Position numbers and translations under genes: made by a program. A stretch of 64,000 nt of DNA from Apoderus coryli (Eukaryota > Arthropoda > Insecta > Coleoptera > Attelabidae), in NCBI GenBank assembly GCA_911728435.2, contig OU452198.1:35927902-35991901 (forward strand). Reading direction: 5' to 3'. The notes beneath the pieces are model-generated. The model had not been told where the DNA came from, did not search any database, and saw only the letters and a program-made list of their open reading frames with translations. Shown here piece after piece: positions 22,013 to 33,146 of the stretch (position 1 is the first letter of the stretch; every line of letters begins with the position of its first letter).

Positions 22013-22800
22013 ACATAAGGTACTAAATTGATAATATCTTGTCTTATGACCACAAGTAGGATATTGTGGCAATTGTGATGAAGAGAATCTAAAACCAAAA
22101 TAGTCAATATTACAGAATCATGTTGCCTTACACAGTTTTTAAAGTAACTTCAACTCTGTCTTGATAAAGAATTGTTTTTATAAAATAATTATTAACCTAT
22201 TATACGTTAAATGAATTGAATTTATACTGTATAGTAACACCAAAATAAATAGTTAATCATTCTGATATCTACCTTAGCTACCTTATCTCTTTATGTACCT
22301 ATATTTTGCTGCCATGTAGATGGGTTGCGGATCCTTTTGCGAGCTTCCTTGTTTTGAACAGGTGCTGTAAAACTTTCCATTTTACTTAATCAATAAAAAA
22401 AAATACTAAAACAAACTATGGATTAAAAAAGTAAAGAAATAAGATTATGCAGCTTATGGTAATATCTCGCATGGCTGTTACCAGTCATCTGATTGGCCGA
22501 AGCGGAGTTTGCCGACTTTGATTCTGAGCAGCTATGACAGTAGAAAACATGCTTTAAGCTTGGTTAAAGAATAATAACTCCACAACTTGGTTGTTATTTC
22601 GTGCAATGGCAACAAAGTTCTTACTGTGACAGGATTATTAAACTAGGTACATATTTTCTACTAATTTACCATCTAAAATTGTTAAAACTATAGATACAGA
22701 AGATCTGGAATCAATTTTACACAACTCTTCAATTGAAAGTTGCTCTGAAGGTACGTAGTTCAGTAGATCATTATGAAACATCTAATGTATAACAATAAAG
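22013..22800. other. Unassigned; one weak coding hint
   Basis: At 22666-22755 an open frame reads LPSKIVKTIDTEDLESILHN with an acidic continuation ending at GAAG|GTACGT, which could be a splice donor. It may belong with the acidic repeat frame that follows, but this is speculative. Confidence 0.25.
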
Positions 22801-22802
22801 CC

Positions 22803-22995
22803 AGCATAGAAGATATCTATCTACAAGGAATCAACAGTGACCGATGTAAATAATACTGATGACAGCATTGAAAACGTCTACAAGGAATCAACAGTGACCG
22901 ATGTGATTCATACTGATGACAGTCTAGAAGACGTCTATAAAGACTCAACTGTGCCCGAGGTAAATAATACTGATGATAGCATAGAAGACGTCTAA
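22803..22995 (+). repeat. 57-bp tandem repeat encoding an acidic 19-residue motif
   Basis: About 3.3 units of period 57 (GACAGCATTGAAAACGTCTA, TCAACAGTGACCGATGT). The plus-strand frame from 22819 reads YKESTVTDVNNTDDSIEN three times with changes and ends with a stop at 22993-22995. Because the period is a multiple of three and substitutions keep an acidic/hydroxyl pattern, it may have been coding. I do not recognise the protein. Confidence 0.7.
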
Positions 22996-23039
22996 GACGA
23001 TTTTCCTTGAATAATTTTAGATAACAGCTAAAAACACTG

Positions 23040-23395
23040 AAAATGTGATATATCACCTATTTTCAAATTGAAAACAGCTATAAATTTAAAAAATCCAATG
23101 GCGTATTTCAAAAACGAAACGTCGTAGTGAAAATTTGTAAACGCTATCTTATTCTGCTCAAAAAGCAACAACGAGAGAGTGCTTTTATTTTTTTTTTATA
23201 TCTGTAAAAATAATGTCAGAAATAAATAAAAACTAAAATCGCAAAAAATCGTTTTTTCAATAATTCTTGAAAACGGGTTAAGTTTACTTTCGAAAACACC
23301 ATTTAAAAGGTGTTTAAATTCTACAACTTTTCCCTAATCTAACCGACATTGAAACTCCTACCGTGTTCAAGATTCCAATGCTAACCCAACTATAC
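23040..23395. repeat. Dispersed repeat, copy A (partner at 63405-63790)
   Basis: It shares several blocks in the same order with 63405-63790, including ACGAAACGTCGTAGTGAAAA, AATAAATAAAAACTAAAATC and CTAACCGACATTG. It lacks the TTGATGATGG block that precedes ACGAAACGTC in copy B, so the ribozyme-like core is incomplete here. It is probably part of a retroelement end. Confidence 0.8.
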
Positions 23396-24120
23396 TCAAT
23401 ACAATGGTACAATCATTGATCGCAGCAAAATATAAAATTGTCTCCTGATGATAACCTTAGCACGCTACGACATATTATACAAAGAAATCAAATATTTGTT
23501 TAAACATGTCGATAAGATAAATAATTTTGGCGCGAAACGTCAATTACTTTTATATGATGTAAAATTTTATAATTGTCCTCGGACGTCCTGTACATATCCA
23601 ATATCCAATTATTGGGAAAGTTAATGTAGTCATCTAATATTTAGATGCGCAATTCCAAAATGCCTAATCTGTGGTATGAATTTCCAGTCACATTATTACT
23701 AGTTAATATAATTGCATAATTAGATTTATTAATCTTTTACTTTTATCAAAGTGTGTAATTATATAGAATGGTCCAAGAATTATCTGAGTTAGGGGAATTT
23801 TTGACCAGAATGAAATCTGCACAAAAAGAATTTTGGCCGACTAAAGACATTTTTTATTTTTTTTTTATTTATTATTATTTTATTAATTTTTTATTTATTC
23901 TTTGCTCCTAATATTAGGTATGATTATTTTTTTAAACCAAAGCCATCTAGTATTTAAAAAACATATGTTTCGTAAGTCAATACCATATTCAAAAAGGTGG
24001 CAATTAAGAAAAAAAACCTCATAAGACTCTATTATATCTTTACTATTTAGTATCAATTAAATAACATTTATATGGTTTTTTGTAATTGACATAATAATTA
24101 TTTTTATTTGTGCCGTTGAC
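23396..24120. other. Unassigned stretch
   Basis: AT-rich, with no frames or repeat ends recognised. Confidence 0.3.
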
Positions 24121-24124
24121 GCCT

Positions 24125-24168
24125 CAATAAAATTCACAAACTTCAAACTATATAAACAATTAAATACA
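24125..24168. repeat. LTR-like direct repeat, left
   Basis: The text around AATAAAATTCACAAACTTCA and ATACAACGTGATTGA matches 26617-26660 with a handful of changes, in direct orientation on either side of the gypsy fragment. This is consistent with remnants of its two LTRs. Confidence 0.5.
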
Positions 24169-24239
24169 ACGTGATTGAGAAATCGGCGCTTATCAATTCT
24201 CGGGGCTTTGATTGACAGGACCATCACAAAATCAAACGA

Positions 24240-26625
24240 TCAGGTGCTTTCGTGTTCGTGATGATCACCAAAGAATTTTTTGATTTGCCTTGTCGTCAAC
24301 TGGAATATTGTGCTCCTCCTTCTTTCGATTTTGTTCATTATTACTTCGAAAACCATGTGAGGAACTGGAACTAGAATAGGGATGGATTTGACAGGTGAAC
24401 GTACAGTGTTCATTGGGCCATTCATTGCATTCTGAATTGATTGTTGAAGGTGAATTTTCATATCATTGAAATACAGCGGTAGTGAACGCGATTCTTGCAT
24501 TTGATTTTGAGGATCTCGGTTGGTTGATCTGAAAACAACACATTATCATCCAGGCAAAATGTTCGATTGTTAACAGTCATGCCTTAATAAGACGTCCAAA
24601 TAATCAGGCTTGTCGTTTTCATTTCTAGGAATTGTTTTGCCTACGTTACTTTGGTTAATTTGTTTGAAATTTCTTTTTATTATACAGCCATCATCTAGTT
24701 CAATAACGTAATGTAATTTTCCCAGTCGTTGTTGGATAGTTCCGTAATTCCATATAGTTGCTTTCCGTGATAGTTTCTTGATTGTACTAATGTTCCAGTG
24801 AGATCAAATTTGTTCCAATTTGGTTGTTCTGCGTCTGGTTTTTGAGGTCTAATAATATATAATTTTGTCGAAGATTTTGGCCAAACAGAAGTTCTGGAGG
24901 TTTCTTCGCAAAAGAAGGGGGTGTTGAACATATCTTTCTGCTTGTTCATTTGTAGCAGATGAGTAGTTAATGAATTGCTCCAGCAGTTGTTGGCACACTC
25001 CTGGCCATTTACTCTTTTCATCGACAACTATAAAAAAGTAATGATTCAAAAATTGTCCCACGTTATCAATGTGAACACGCTGCCAATTTTTTGCTGGTTC
25101 CTCACATTGATGAAGAGGTGCTTTTGTCGGATTCCTCTTGATTTCACGGCAAGGTTTACAGCTTTTAACTAGATCTTCTATATCTTTATTAATAACTTTC
25201 CATTGTCCTTGAGCTAAGGATCTCATTTTAACAATGAAATACTGTGTAATTCTTGTAGCATCGCAGGTTGAAGTTGTTTTGGTATAATTATTCTAGTATT
25301 CTTGAAAATTATTCGGAAAAGCTTTATCTTTAACTCTTCTAATTCTTGATCTTATTCGGTTTGTCCTATAATTGTAGTGTAATCAGTGTGAAAAGGGCAT
25401 AATCGTTAATCATATTTTCATATTCTGATAGTGGTAATGGATTTGTAGATAAATAATCTGTGTTTGTGTGATCAGAAGACATTTTACATTGAATTACATA
25501 ATCAAATCCAGCTAGGAATTGAGCTTACCTTATCATTCTTTTTGCTGACAGAACAGGAAGCTATTTCACTGGGTTCAATATTGTCATCAAAGGTTTATTA
25601 TAGACAACGAGGGTAAAATGTCAGACGTAACTATAATGGAATAATTTCCTAAATGCGCAATAAATTGCGGTTCCTTCTAGATCTAGCTGACTGTAATTCT
25701 TTTCAGCTTTCGTAACCGATCTAGAAATAAAGGCAGCTGGTCTTTCTACTCTATTCAGTAGTTTGTGTGATAAAACTGCTTGGGTATTCTGGTGAAAATT
25801 GCATCAAAACTTGATTTATAGCTATTAATTTTTTAACTTGTTAAAAGCAGCTTCACATTCAGTTGTCCAGAGAAACTTAATATATAGAATTATTAAAACG
25901 ACGCTACGTCTGCTCCACAAGTAAATTTACTTTTATAATATAAAGAGGAGCGGTGGATATAGAATTATTAAAACGACGTCTGCTCCACAAGTAAATTTAC
26001 TTGTGTCGTTTTAATAATTCTATATCCACCGCTCCTCTTTATAATGGATTACTTCGTTAGATAAACTTAATATATTTTTGTAATAAGTTATTCAACGGTT
26101 GAAGAATTGATGATGCATTAATCTCGCCATTCCCAAAAACTGTTGTACTAGTTCAATATTTTCTGGTCGTGGTGCTTCTTGGATAGCTTTGATTTTGTAT
26201 GTTGTTTTTTTTTTAACCTTCTTTGGATCACGTGTCCTAAGTATTTTATTTATTCTTCAACAAATTTACATTTTCTTTAATTAATCGTTCTTTGCATTCG
26301 TCTAGTGAAGAACCTTGTAGCAAAATATAATCGAGGTAGGCGGTGGTGCCATCTAGATCATTTACAATTTGGTCAATATTGTTATGGAATTAATTTGGTG
26401 CTGTTTTAATTCCAGATTACGGCGTCTTGTAAGGTATGTACGCCTGTGAGTCGATATTGCTTGAACTTTGCCACTCTCTTCGGCAATTGGAACATGTAGA
26501 TATGCTTTGAAAATATACAGTGTACAAAAACATTGACCATTTCCCGTCTTATTAAAAATATCTCAAATTCTTGGAATCGGATATCGATTATCTTGAAGTT
26601 GTGGATTGACACCGAATAAAATTCA
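24240..26625 (-). pseudogene. Ty3/gypsy retrotransposon fragment (RT, RNase H, integrase)
   Basis: Read from right to left. Reverse transcriptase begins at about 26620 with RYPIPRI, continues with CTLYIFKAYLHVPIAEESGK and reaches the active-site region AYLDYILLQGSSLDECKERL (about 26360-26300), where YLDD has become YLDY. RNase H-type sequence follows (WTTECEAAFNKLKN near 25860). Integrase comes at 25226-24849, with a remnant of the zinc-binding part (VKSCKPCREI keeps the CC pair), KAPLHQCEEPAKNWQRVHID with the first catalytic Asp, and DEKSKW. Many stops and frame changes are present and the gag/protease end is absent. The RT start directly abuts the right LTR-like repeat, so an internal deletion removed the 5' half. 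The minus-strand frame at 24500-24240 may be its C-terminal end. Confidence 0.82.
25881..26043. repeat. Direct plus inverted repeat forming a perfect 39-bp-arm hairpin
   Basis: The arm 25939-25977 (starts TATAAAGAGGAGCGGTGG) is exactly inverted at 26005-26043. The spacer contains an 18-bp perfect palindrome, ACAAGTAAATTTACTTGT. A direct copy of the text TAGAATTATTAAAACGAC...GTCTGCTCCACAAGT also lies just upstream at 25881-25929. The structure interrupts the gypsy RNase H region. Confidence 0.93.
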
Positions 26626-26660
26626 TAAAATTGAAACTATATAAACCATTAAATACAAAG
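26617..26660. repeat. LTR-like direct repeat, right
   Basis: Partner of 24125-24168, lying immediately beyond the reverse-transcriptase start of the minus-strand gypsy copy, where its 5' LTR would be expected if the intervening gag region was deleted. Confidence 0.5.
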
Positions 26661-27786
26661 TCATTGATAAATACATAACAGACCCTATGTTGTAACGTGT
26701 TAAATTTTGTGATATAATTATATTATACTATATATGATATTTATGCGAAATTTATTTTATTAACATTTATTTAATGTGTTGTGTTTACTTGTGTTGTAAT
26801 TTATTTATTTATTTACTTTGTTTTGACAATTGTTGTAAATAACGAGTTAACGATTACTGTATTATAATTTTTCCAACACTCAATTTTCAATAACGTCTCC
26901 AAAATGTATGAACCTAACCACCCTGTAAAGTTAAGGCGCAAATGAGGTTCAATAAACTCAAAAATAAAATACAAATCTTTCACTGTTTGCAAATAATTTG
27001 TTTACAAAACTATTTTCGAAAATTTATGTACATTAAATATTTCATTATTTATTAGATAAGAATTATAGTATACGTTTTTTGATTGATATAATATTAAATC
27101 TTTTTTTTTTGCAATTCGATATATTAGTGTGTTATTAATGAATGGGTTAGAAGGTTATATAAAATTTTATCAATTTCTTACAGTATCATCGAAGTGTCGA
27201 CAGTTTAATAATTTCTGTTTAGTTTAGGATGTTTACAATCAGTTATTTAGTAACTTATTATTATTGTTATTCAATAATAATGTTATGATTGGTTATATGA
27301 AATTAAATATTTGTTTTTGCTTAATTCAAGAACAATTCCCATAATAGATGAAATTTTACGATTGTTTAGAATCGACCGTGACATTTATGCAAAAATGTTA
27401 TATATGTATATGTATAGAGGACATGGTCAGATTTAAACTGAGCATGAAATTATTATCATTGACTGAATCAATCATAAATAGTGAAGTAATAAATAACAAT
27501 AGCATTTTGTTTAACTAGGCAGCAAAGTAGTAGATTGACTGCTGGCTGCTAGTTCATAGCCAGGCGCAGAATGCAAGACCAAAATGTCGTTTCCTCACAA
27601 TTTAAGATGGATCTAAGGTCACAGTCTAAAATCAATTACAACAACTTTTAATTTTCAATCACTTTTAAGAATATATTAAAATATCTTCTAGGTAGAAATT
27701 CCATAATTTAGTTTCAATCAAAAAATGTTTTTATATGAAGGGAATAAAAGTCGAAACTCCACGAAATACACGCATGGACTAAAGTA
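26661..27786. other. Unassigned AT-rich stretch
   Basis: No frames or repeat ends recognised. It might include more of the gypsy LTR, but I see no TG...CA limits. Confidence 0.3.
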
Positions 27787-28476
27787 TCGAATATTTTTAT
27801 AGTTAAATTCAATGTAAATATTCCTAATTTTATCAAATATTTCGATAGTTAAGTTCAATGTAAATATTCCTAATTTTATCGAATATTTTAATAGTGAAGT
27901 TCAATGTAAATTTTCCTAATTTTATCGAATATTTTGTTAGTTAAGTTTAATGTAAATATTCCTAATTTTATCGAATATTTTGATACTTAAGTTCAATGTA
28001 AATATTCCTAATTTTATCGAATATTTTGATAGTTAAGTTCAATGAAAATATTCCTAATTTTATCCAATATTTTGATAGTTAAGTTCAATGTAAATATTCC
28101 TAAATTTATCGAATATTTTGATAGTTAAGTTCAATGTAAATATTCCTAATTTTGTCGATTATTTTGATAATAACGTTAAATGTAAATATTCCTAATTTTA
28201 TCGAATATTTCGATACCTAAGTTCAATGTAAATATTCCTAATTTTATGAAATATTTAGATAGTTAAGTTCAATGTAAATATTCCTAATTTTGTCGAATAT
28301 TTTGATAATTACGTTAAATGTAAATATTCCTAATTTTATCGAATATTTCGATACCTAAGTTCAATGTAAATATTCCTAATTTTATGGAATATTTTGACGA
28401 TTAAGTTCAATGTAAATATTCCTCATTTTATCGCATATTTTGATAGTTAAGTTCAATATAAATATTCATAATTTTC
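27787..28476. repeat. 46-bp satellite, about 15 units
   Basis: Repeating unit AGTTCAATGTAAATATTCCT followed by AATTTTATCGAATATTTTGATAGTTA-type text, split here for length. Period 46 bp, extending about 690 bp in head-to-tail order. Units vary mainly in the TATCGAATATTT(T/C)GATA part. The array lies just left of the deleted Crypton. Confidence 0.95.
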
Positions 28477-28686
28477 ACGTTTCCTTTTTGTTTTCACAAT
28501 GTTCCTTTCATAAAACTTCACTTAAGAATTGTACAGTAAACAACTCTTTTTACTAGTACAAAGTGTGTTTAAATTATTAATTTAATAACAACGATATTGA
28601 GAAACTTTTGAAATATTCGATATTTTTGTCCATAAGCTTCATCATCAGTTGTCAAAGATTTGCTTAGTGTAATAATTTTCTTTTTC

Positions 28687-29215
28687 TCCGACTGTCTTTA
28701 AATGCCTTTATTATATGTTCAATCATGATTTGAAAATGTAGTACATTGTAATGCTGTTTATCATTTACGCACAGATAAAATTTTCTGGTAATGACAAAAG
28801 TAGCGGCGGGCATGAAAAATCACCATAGCAACGCCGAAAATACAAACAACAAATTGACAGTTTTGGTATTTATAATTAATAATAATTATAATTAAGTATT
28901 TCGATAATTTCAAAACACATAAACAGTGATAGTGAATATAGTTTAACACCACCTAGTCAATTTAATACTTCTAATTTATCGTATTTAGGCTTATACGCTA
29001 ACAAGGGTAAGTTTCGAAAAACAAATATTTTCCTAAAAATTATGTTAAATTTATTCAAAAGCATTAAAACAGTCGTAGAACAAGTATAGTGTGAAACTCA
29101 CATGAAATGACCATTTCCTACTCGTATGATTTGCAGCATGAGCCGCAGGCGAGTGCTGCAAACGATCATACTCGTAGGAAATATATGTCATTTCATGTTC
29201 GTTGCACAATATACT
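28687..29215 (+). mobile_element. Internally deleted Crypton copy
   Basis: The left 275 bp match 15717-16035 (CGACTGTCTTTAAATGCCTT, ATCATGATTTGA, AGCAACGCCG, AAATTGACAGTTT, AACAGTGATAGTGAAT). The right 170 bp match 17745-17915, including the terminal hairpin. The recombinase gene between them is missing apart from the first codons. It is a non-autonomous derivative of the Crypton at 15717-17915. Its loop orientation is opposite to that copy. Confidence 0.85.
29113..29183. repeat. Right-end hairpin of the deleted Crypton (loop orientation B)
   Basis: The left arm 29113-29137 and right arm 29155-29183 correspond to the arms at 17818-17842 and 17860-17887. The loop 29138-29154 reads ATGAGCCGCAGGCGAGT, the exact reverse complement of the 17-nt loop in the other copy. 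Confidence 0.87.
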
Positions 29216-30049
29216 ATTATAGTATACTTCGAGCAATGTATATATTGAAATCAATTCGAACAAAATATCTATTGTAAAACTGAATAAACATCCACATAAT
29301 AATGGCATTTTTTTTTACTTATGATTTTAAATTCAGCAATTATTATAGAGGCTGATTGTTAACGGGCTAAAAGAAAATTGAGATAAAGGCGGACTTTTAA
29401 AGCGTGAACTAAGCCGGGAAACAACGGATGTGTTCTCTACCCGCCAATATTCCATATTTGGAAACTTGGGATACAATTTCAAAGTCACGTTGGTTGGACA
29501 AAGCGTGCGACGGTTTTTTCCTGAATCTTACGGTGCCAAATTCAGGATGTTTACGCAGGGCTACCCGTTAATTCATTCATTTTCTCTACTCCATGTATAT
29601 TACATAAAAATCGTAATTTAAGATGACACAATCTGTAAAACATTTAGCATTGAATGAACATTATAAAAGTATTTCATTCATTTGTTTTTAGTAGGTACTA
29701 ACATCTGAATAACATAAATAACACTTTAACACTGTGAAAAAAAAATAATTCTCCTACCTACCACAAGCAAAAATGTAATAATACATCCACGTCACATCAC
29801 ACGGCCTTTCCATTGCGATGCATAGGATTTACTTACATGTTAAAAATAAAAATGTATTTCCTTCCACGATTCCAGAGAATACATATTTTTTTAACTATGC
29901 GTTATCATAATAAGTTTATATAACGGTAGATTATAGTTTTCCTGGAAAGAGCGTCAGATATGCATATCATTCTACCAGTGCAGTGGTGTAGAGTATAAAT
30001 GTAATATATTTTACTCCCAGCCACAACATAATTTACTATGGAGTGTCCC
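29216..30049. other. Unassigned stretch
   Basis: The region 29360-29600 has somewhat higher GC and an open plus-strand frame (29430-29621, non-ATG start), but no motif that I recognise. Nothing else was seen. Confidence 0.3.
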
Positions 30050-30658
30050 TTCTACGCTAACATATGACATGTATGGCTTCTTAGTGCGAAGTTGTAAGGG
30101 ATTTGTGAGTGTCGTTGCTCTTATTGCCCTTTATTTTGCCTATGTTCGCTCTAAATTAGAGTATGGATCTACCATTTGGTCCCCATTTTATTAATATCAT
30201 TAGAAAAAATATAACGCAGATTTTTGAAATATTTGGTCTGGAAGCAGGATGGCGCTTATCCAACTGGAGGATACGATCAGGGACTTCTTTTAGCTCGATT
30301 TTCAATGCAAAGTCTTGAACTTCGTCGTGTTTTGTCATCTTTAATGTTTTTGTATAATATTCCCAGAATTTCCACTATACATGATTGTTTGTTTAGATGT
30401 GAGCGTGCTAGGACTAATGTTCTCTTGAGATCCCCACTCTATGTAATGAATTAAGTCACTGTTTTGATATATTTTTTGATAGTGTTAGTAAATTAGAACG
30501 TGTTGTTCATGCGGTTTTGGAATTTTGATTTTCTTTTTTTTTCTTAAATTAAATCTAGAATTTAAGATATGAATGTAATAAAGTTTTTGTATCTAGGAAT
30601 TGTCCTGTAAAGGGATTTTGTAAATCTGTTGGACAATAAAGCTATTATTATTATTATT
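30050..30658 (+). pseudogene. 3' end of a non-LTR retrotransposon with TTA tail
   Basis: Broken plus-strand frames give the post-RT region: FAYVRSKLEYGSTIWSPFY (30140-30190), GGYDQGLLLARFSMQSLELR with RRVLSSLMFLYNIPRI (30255-30370), and SPLYVMN (30430-30450). A 3' untranslated stretch then ends AATAAAGCTATTATTATTATT at 30641-30658. The order is standard for jockey/CR1-like elements, whose copies usually lose their 5' part. Stops and frame changes make it non-functional. Confidence 0.75.
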
Positions 30659-31025
30659 AACATAAGATATTGTTTTATCGGCAGTAACACCTCTACATAG
30701 GACAAAACGCTTAATTTGTGACATCACGAACGAGGGGTCAAAACACACCAATATCATAAACACTTTTTTACTTTAAAAAAGTAACATTTTTTCAATAGTA
30801 TTTAAGCAGCATGACTTTTTTACTTTAAAATTCATAAAAGTTTAGTTAGTGTACATACAGGGTGGAACCCTAACAAGAAAACAATGCAATTTCAATAACT
30901 TGATACGTAATAAATTAAACACTATTGTTCTACAGAAAAACTTCCCTCAAAACGGATATTATACATACATAAACCATCCTCAGACTGCAGAATTTAGAAA
31001 TCGGAATACTCATTAAGAGTACCTA

Positions 31026-31657
31026 CAATGTGTCCACGGATAGAGTTCGGAAGAGGAAAAACCATTTTATTTGGAGATTTAGAAGAAAAAGTCATTCTTC
31101 ATAAAAACGCCTGCTTGTGTCGAAACTACAATTTCAAATATCAAATTTAGGATTACTATACAGGGTATATCAAAAATAACATTTTTAATGATTTAGATTT
31201 TTCTGTTTTTTTTTTTAATTTTATGAAAATATTTTCCAAACCGTGATTTATTACACCAATTGTGCAAAAAAAGCTAGTAAACCTTTTACGATTACTATAC
31301 AGTGTATATCAAAAATAATATTTTTAATGATTTTGATTTTCATGTTTTTTTTTTAATTTTATTATTTTAATAGTAGCTATGAAATTAACCACTTTGAGAA
31401 AAAGGTTTATCAACTTTTGGTGTAATAAATCACGGTTTTGAAAATATTTTCATAAAATTAAAAATAAAAACAAAAAAATCTAAATCATTAAAAATGTTAT
31501 TTTTGATATACCCTGTATAGTAATCGTAAATTTGGTATTTGAAATTGTAGTTTCCACACAAGGTCTGCTTGTGTGTTTTTACAAAGAATTACTTTTTCTT
31601 CTAAATCTACAAATAAAAAAGTTTTTCCTCTTCCGAACTCTACCCGTGGACACATTG
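31026..31657. mobile_element. Long-inverted-repeat MITE with an inner duplication
   Basis: Starts CAATGTGTCCACGG and ends CCGTGGACACATTG, flanked by TA (31024-31025 and 31658-31659). The arms are about 225 bp and contain AGAGTTCGGAAGAGGAAAA. The arm centre carries ACTATACAGGGTATATCAAA. A second, direct copy of this inner block occurs at 31290-31345 in the spacer. It is therefore a foldback element with an internal duplication, or a small MITE nested in a larger one. Non-coding. Confidence 0.85.
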
Positions 31658-31789
31658 TATATCAAATTAGTAAATTTCTTTGCGCTATCATCATTGGATG
31701 TAAATAGATAAGTAAATGATAGTATAATATTTTTAATGTGGTATAAATATATTTATGGAAGACTTTGAGGCAAATACGAGTATTATGCA

Positions 31790-32645
31790 ATCTGAACCCC
31801 TAAACCTCGATTTTGGTGGAGATACGTCGATGATATATTCGCGATTTGACCACATAAAATGAATTAGACAATTTTTTAACTTCTATAAATTGTAATGAAC
31901 CAAGAATTAAATTCACAATTGAAATAGAAGAAAATAACTAATTCCTGGATATTTTAGTAATTGAAAATAATAATACCTTCAAGACCGAGATATATAGGAA
32001 GAAAACACACACAGATAGATATTTGAATTTTAACTCAAATCGTCATACAACTGTTAAAAAGAGAAAAGTTAAATGTCTAGTAGATAGAGCAAAAATAATA
32101 TGCAACGATATAGAGAATCTTTACTACGTGAGAAAGCATACATTAAAAAAGCGCTTATTAAAAACAACTCTCCGAAAGATTTTATTAATCGAACGTTCTA
32201 CGAGACAGACCATCCTAGGCATATTCGAAATAACACAATACAAATAGCAACTCTAAAAAATCCCTTACATTAAAGGTCTTTCAGATAAAATAAAATGGAT
32301 AGGGAATAGATCTAACATTCGAACATTTTTCAAAACAGAAATTACTCTACGTTCATTTTTAACAATAATTTAACTTCAAAATGGGAATCGAAAAACTAAA
32401 AATTACATTTACAAAATTCCATGTTGAGGCACAGGCAGGCCACTGAAAGTTAGAGTAAAAGAACACCAAACTACATTAGGAGAAGCGAATTTCAAAAATG
32501 TAACATAGCCGAATATGCGTATCAAACAGGTCATAGGATTCTAAGGGACAATGTCGAAATTCTAGAATACGAATCTAACTCTACAAAAATCAATCAAGTA
32601 TTAATAAATGCCAGAACTACAAAAAGGGTTAAAAAGGCAGTATAA
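31790..32645 (+). pseudogene. Penelope-like element: RT end and GIY-YIG endonuclease remnant
   Basis: The plus strand encodes FWWRYVDDIFAI (31811-31848) with the YVDD reverse-transcriptase active site. Next come FLDILVIENNNTFKTEIYRK (about 31935-32000) and RYLNFNSNRH, typical of the segment after the catalytic motif in Penelope-like RTs. Frameshifted pieces of the linker follow. The C-terminal GIY-YIG-like part follows (VRVKEHQTT, CNIAEYAYQTGHRILRDNVE and ILEYESNSTKINQVLI at 32450-32610). The GIY and YIG motifs themselves lie in a corrupted section around 32415-32440. Stops and at least three frame changes are present. The 5' half is absent. A hammerhead core begins 230 bp past the stop. Confidence 0.82.
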
Positions 32646-32873
32646 CTGATATTTAATTTTAACCCTAACCAACACTTACTATAAATTTTACTCCTTATAA
32701 TTTACAAATAACTTACATAATTTTAATCTGTTTACATGCATGTAAAATATTTGGCACCCAAAAAAAAATAATTTAACACTATATCTAATTCTTTTTTGAT
32801 CTTCAAATTCTCTTATGTGTAATTCTTTATTTATATTATTTATCAGATACCTACTTATACACACTGAGAGTAC

Positions 32874-32910
32874 CTGAGGAAGACAACATAAATGGAGTTG
32901 TCGAAACGTT
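32874..32910 (+). ncRNA. Hammerhead ribozyme core in the Penelope-like element tail
   Basis: CTGAGGA (32874-32880), stem II GACAAC/GTTGTC (32882-32887 with 32897-32902, 6 perfect pairs), then GAAAC and GTT as a possible cleavage triplet (32903-32910). All invariant core positions (CUGANGA, GAAA, NUH) are present. Stem I directly at the core is weak in this copy. Hammerheads are known from Penelope-like elements, where they are thought to process the transcript. Confidence 0.65.
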
Positions 32911-33146
32911 ATGTTTAGTATGCATATATGACATGAAATAAAACAAAAATTTATTTCACAGTTCGAGTAATTTTGTGAACCTCCATTACCCAAGAAAAAC
33001 AAATAAATAACTATATCTAATAATAATACATAGTTAATTAAAAAAAAAGTTAAGAGTTAAGTTAAGAAGAAATCAAAAAAAAATTAAATAAATTGACCAT
33101 GATTTATTAACAATAATTCTTTCATATGAGATTTAAATGTATTATA

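Noticed and set aside
28621..28650. Hammerhead on the minus strand (CTGATGATGAAGC)
   Set aside because: The GAAAC part is replaced by ACAAAAA, so the core is incomplete. Kept only as a decayed example in the group finding.
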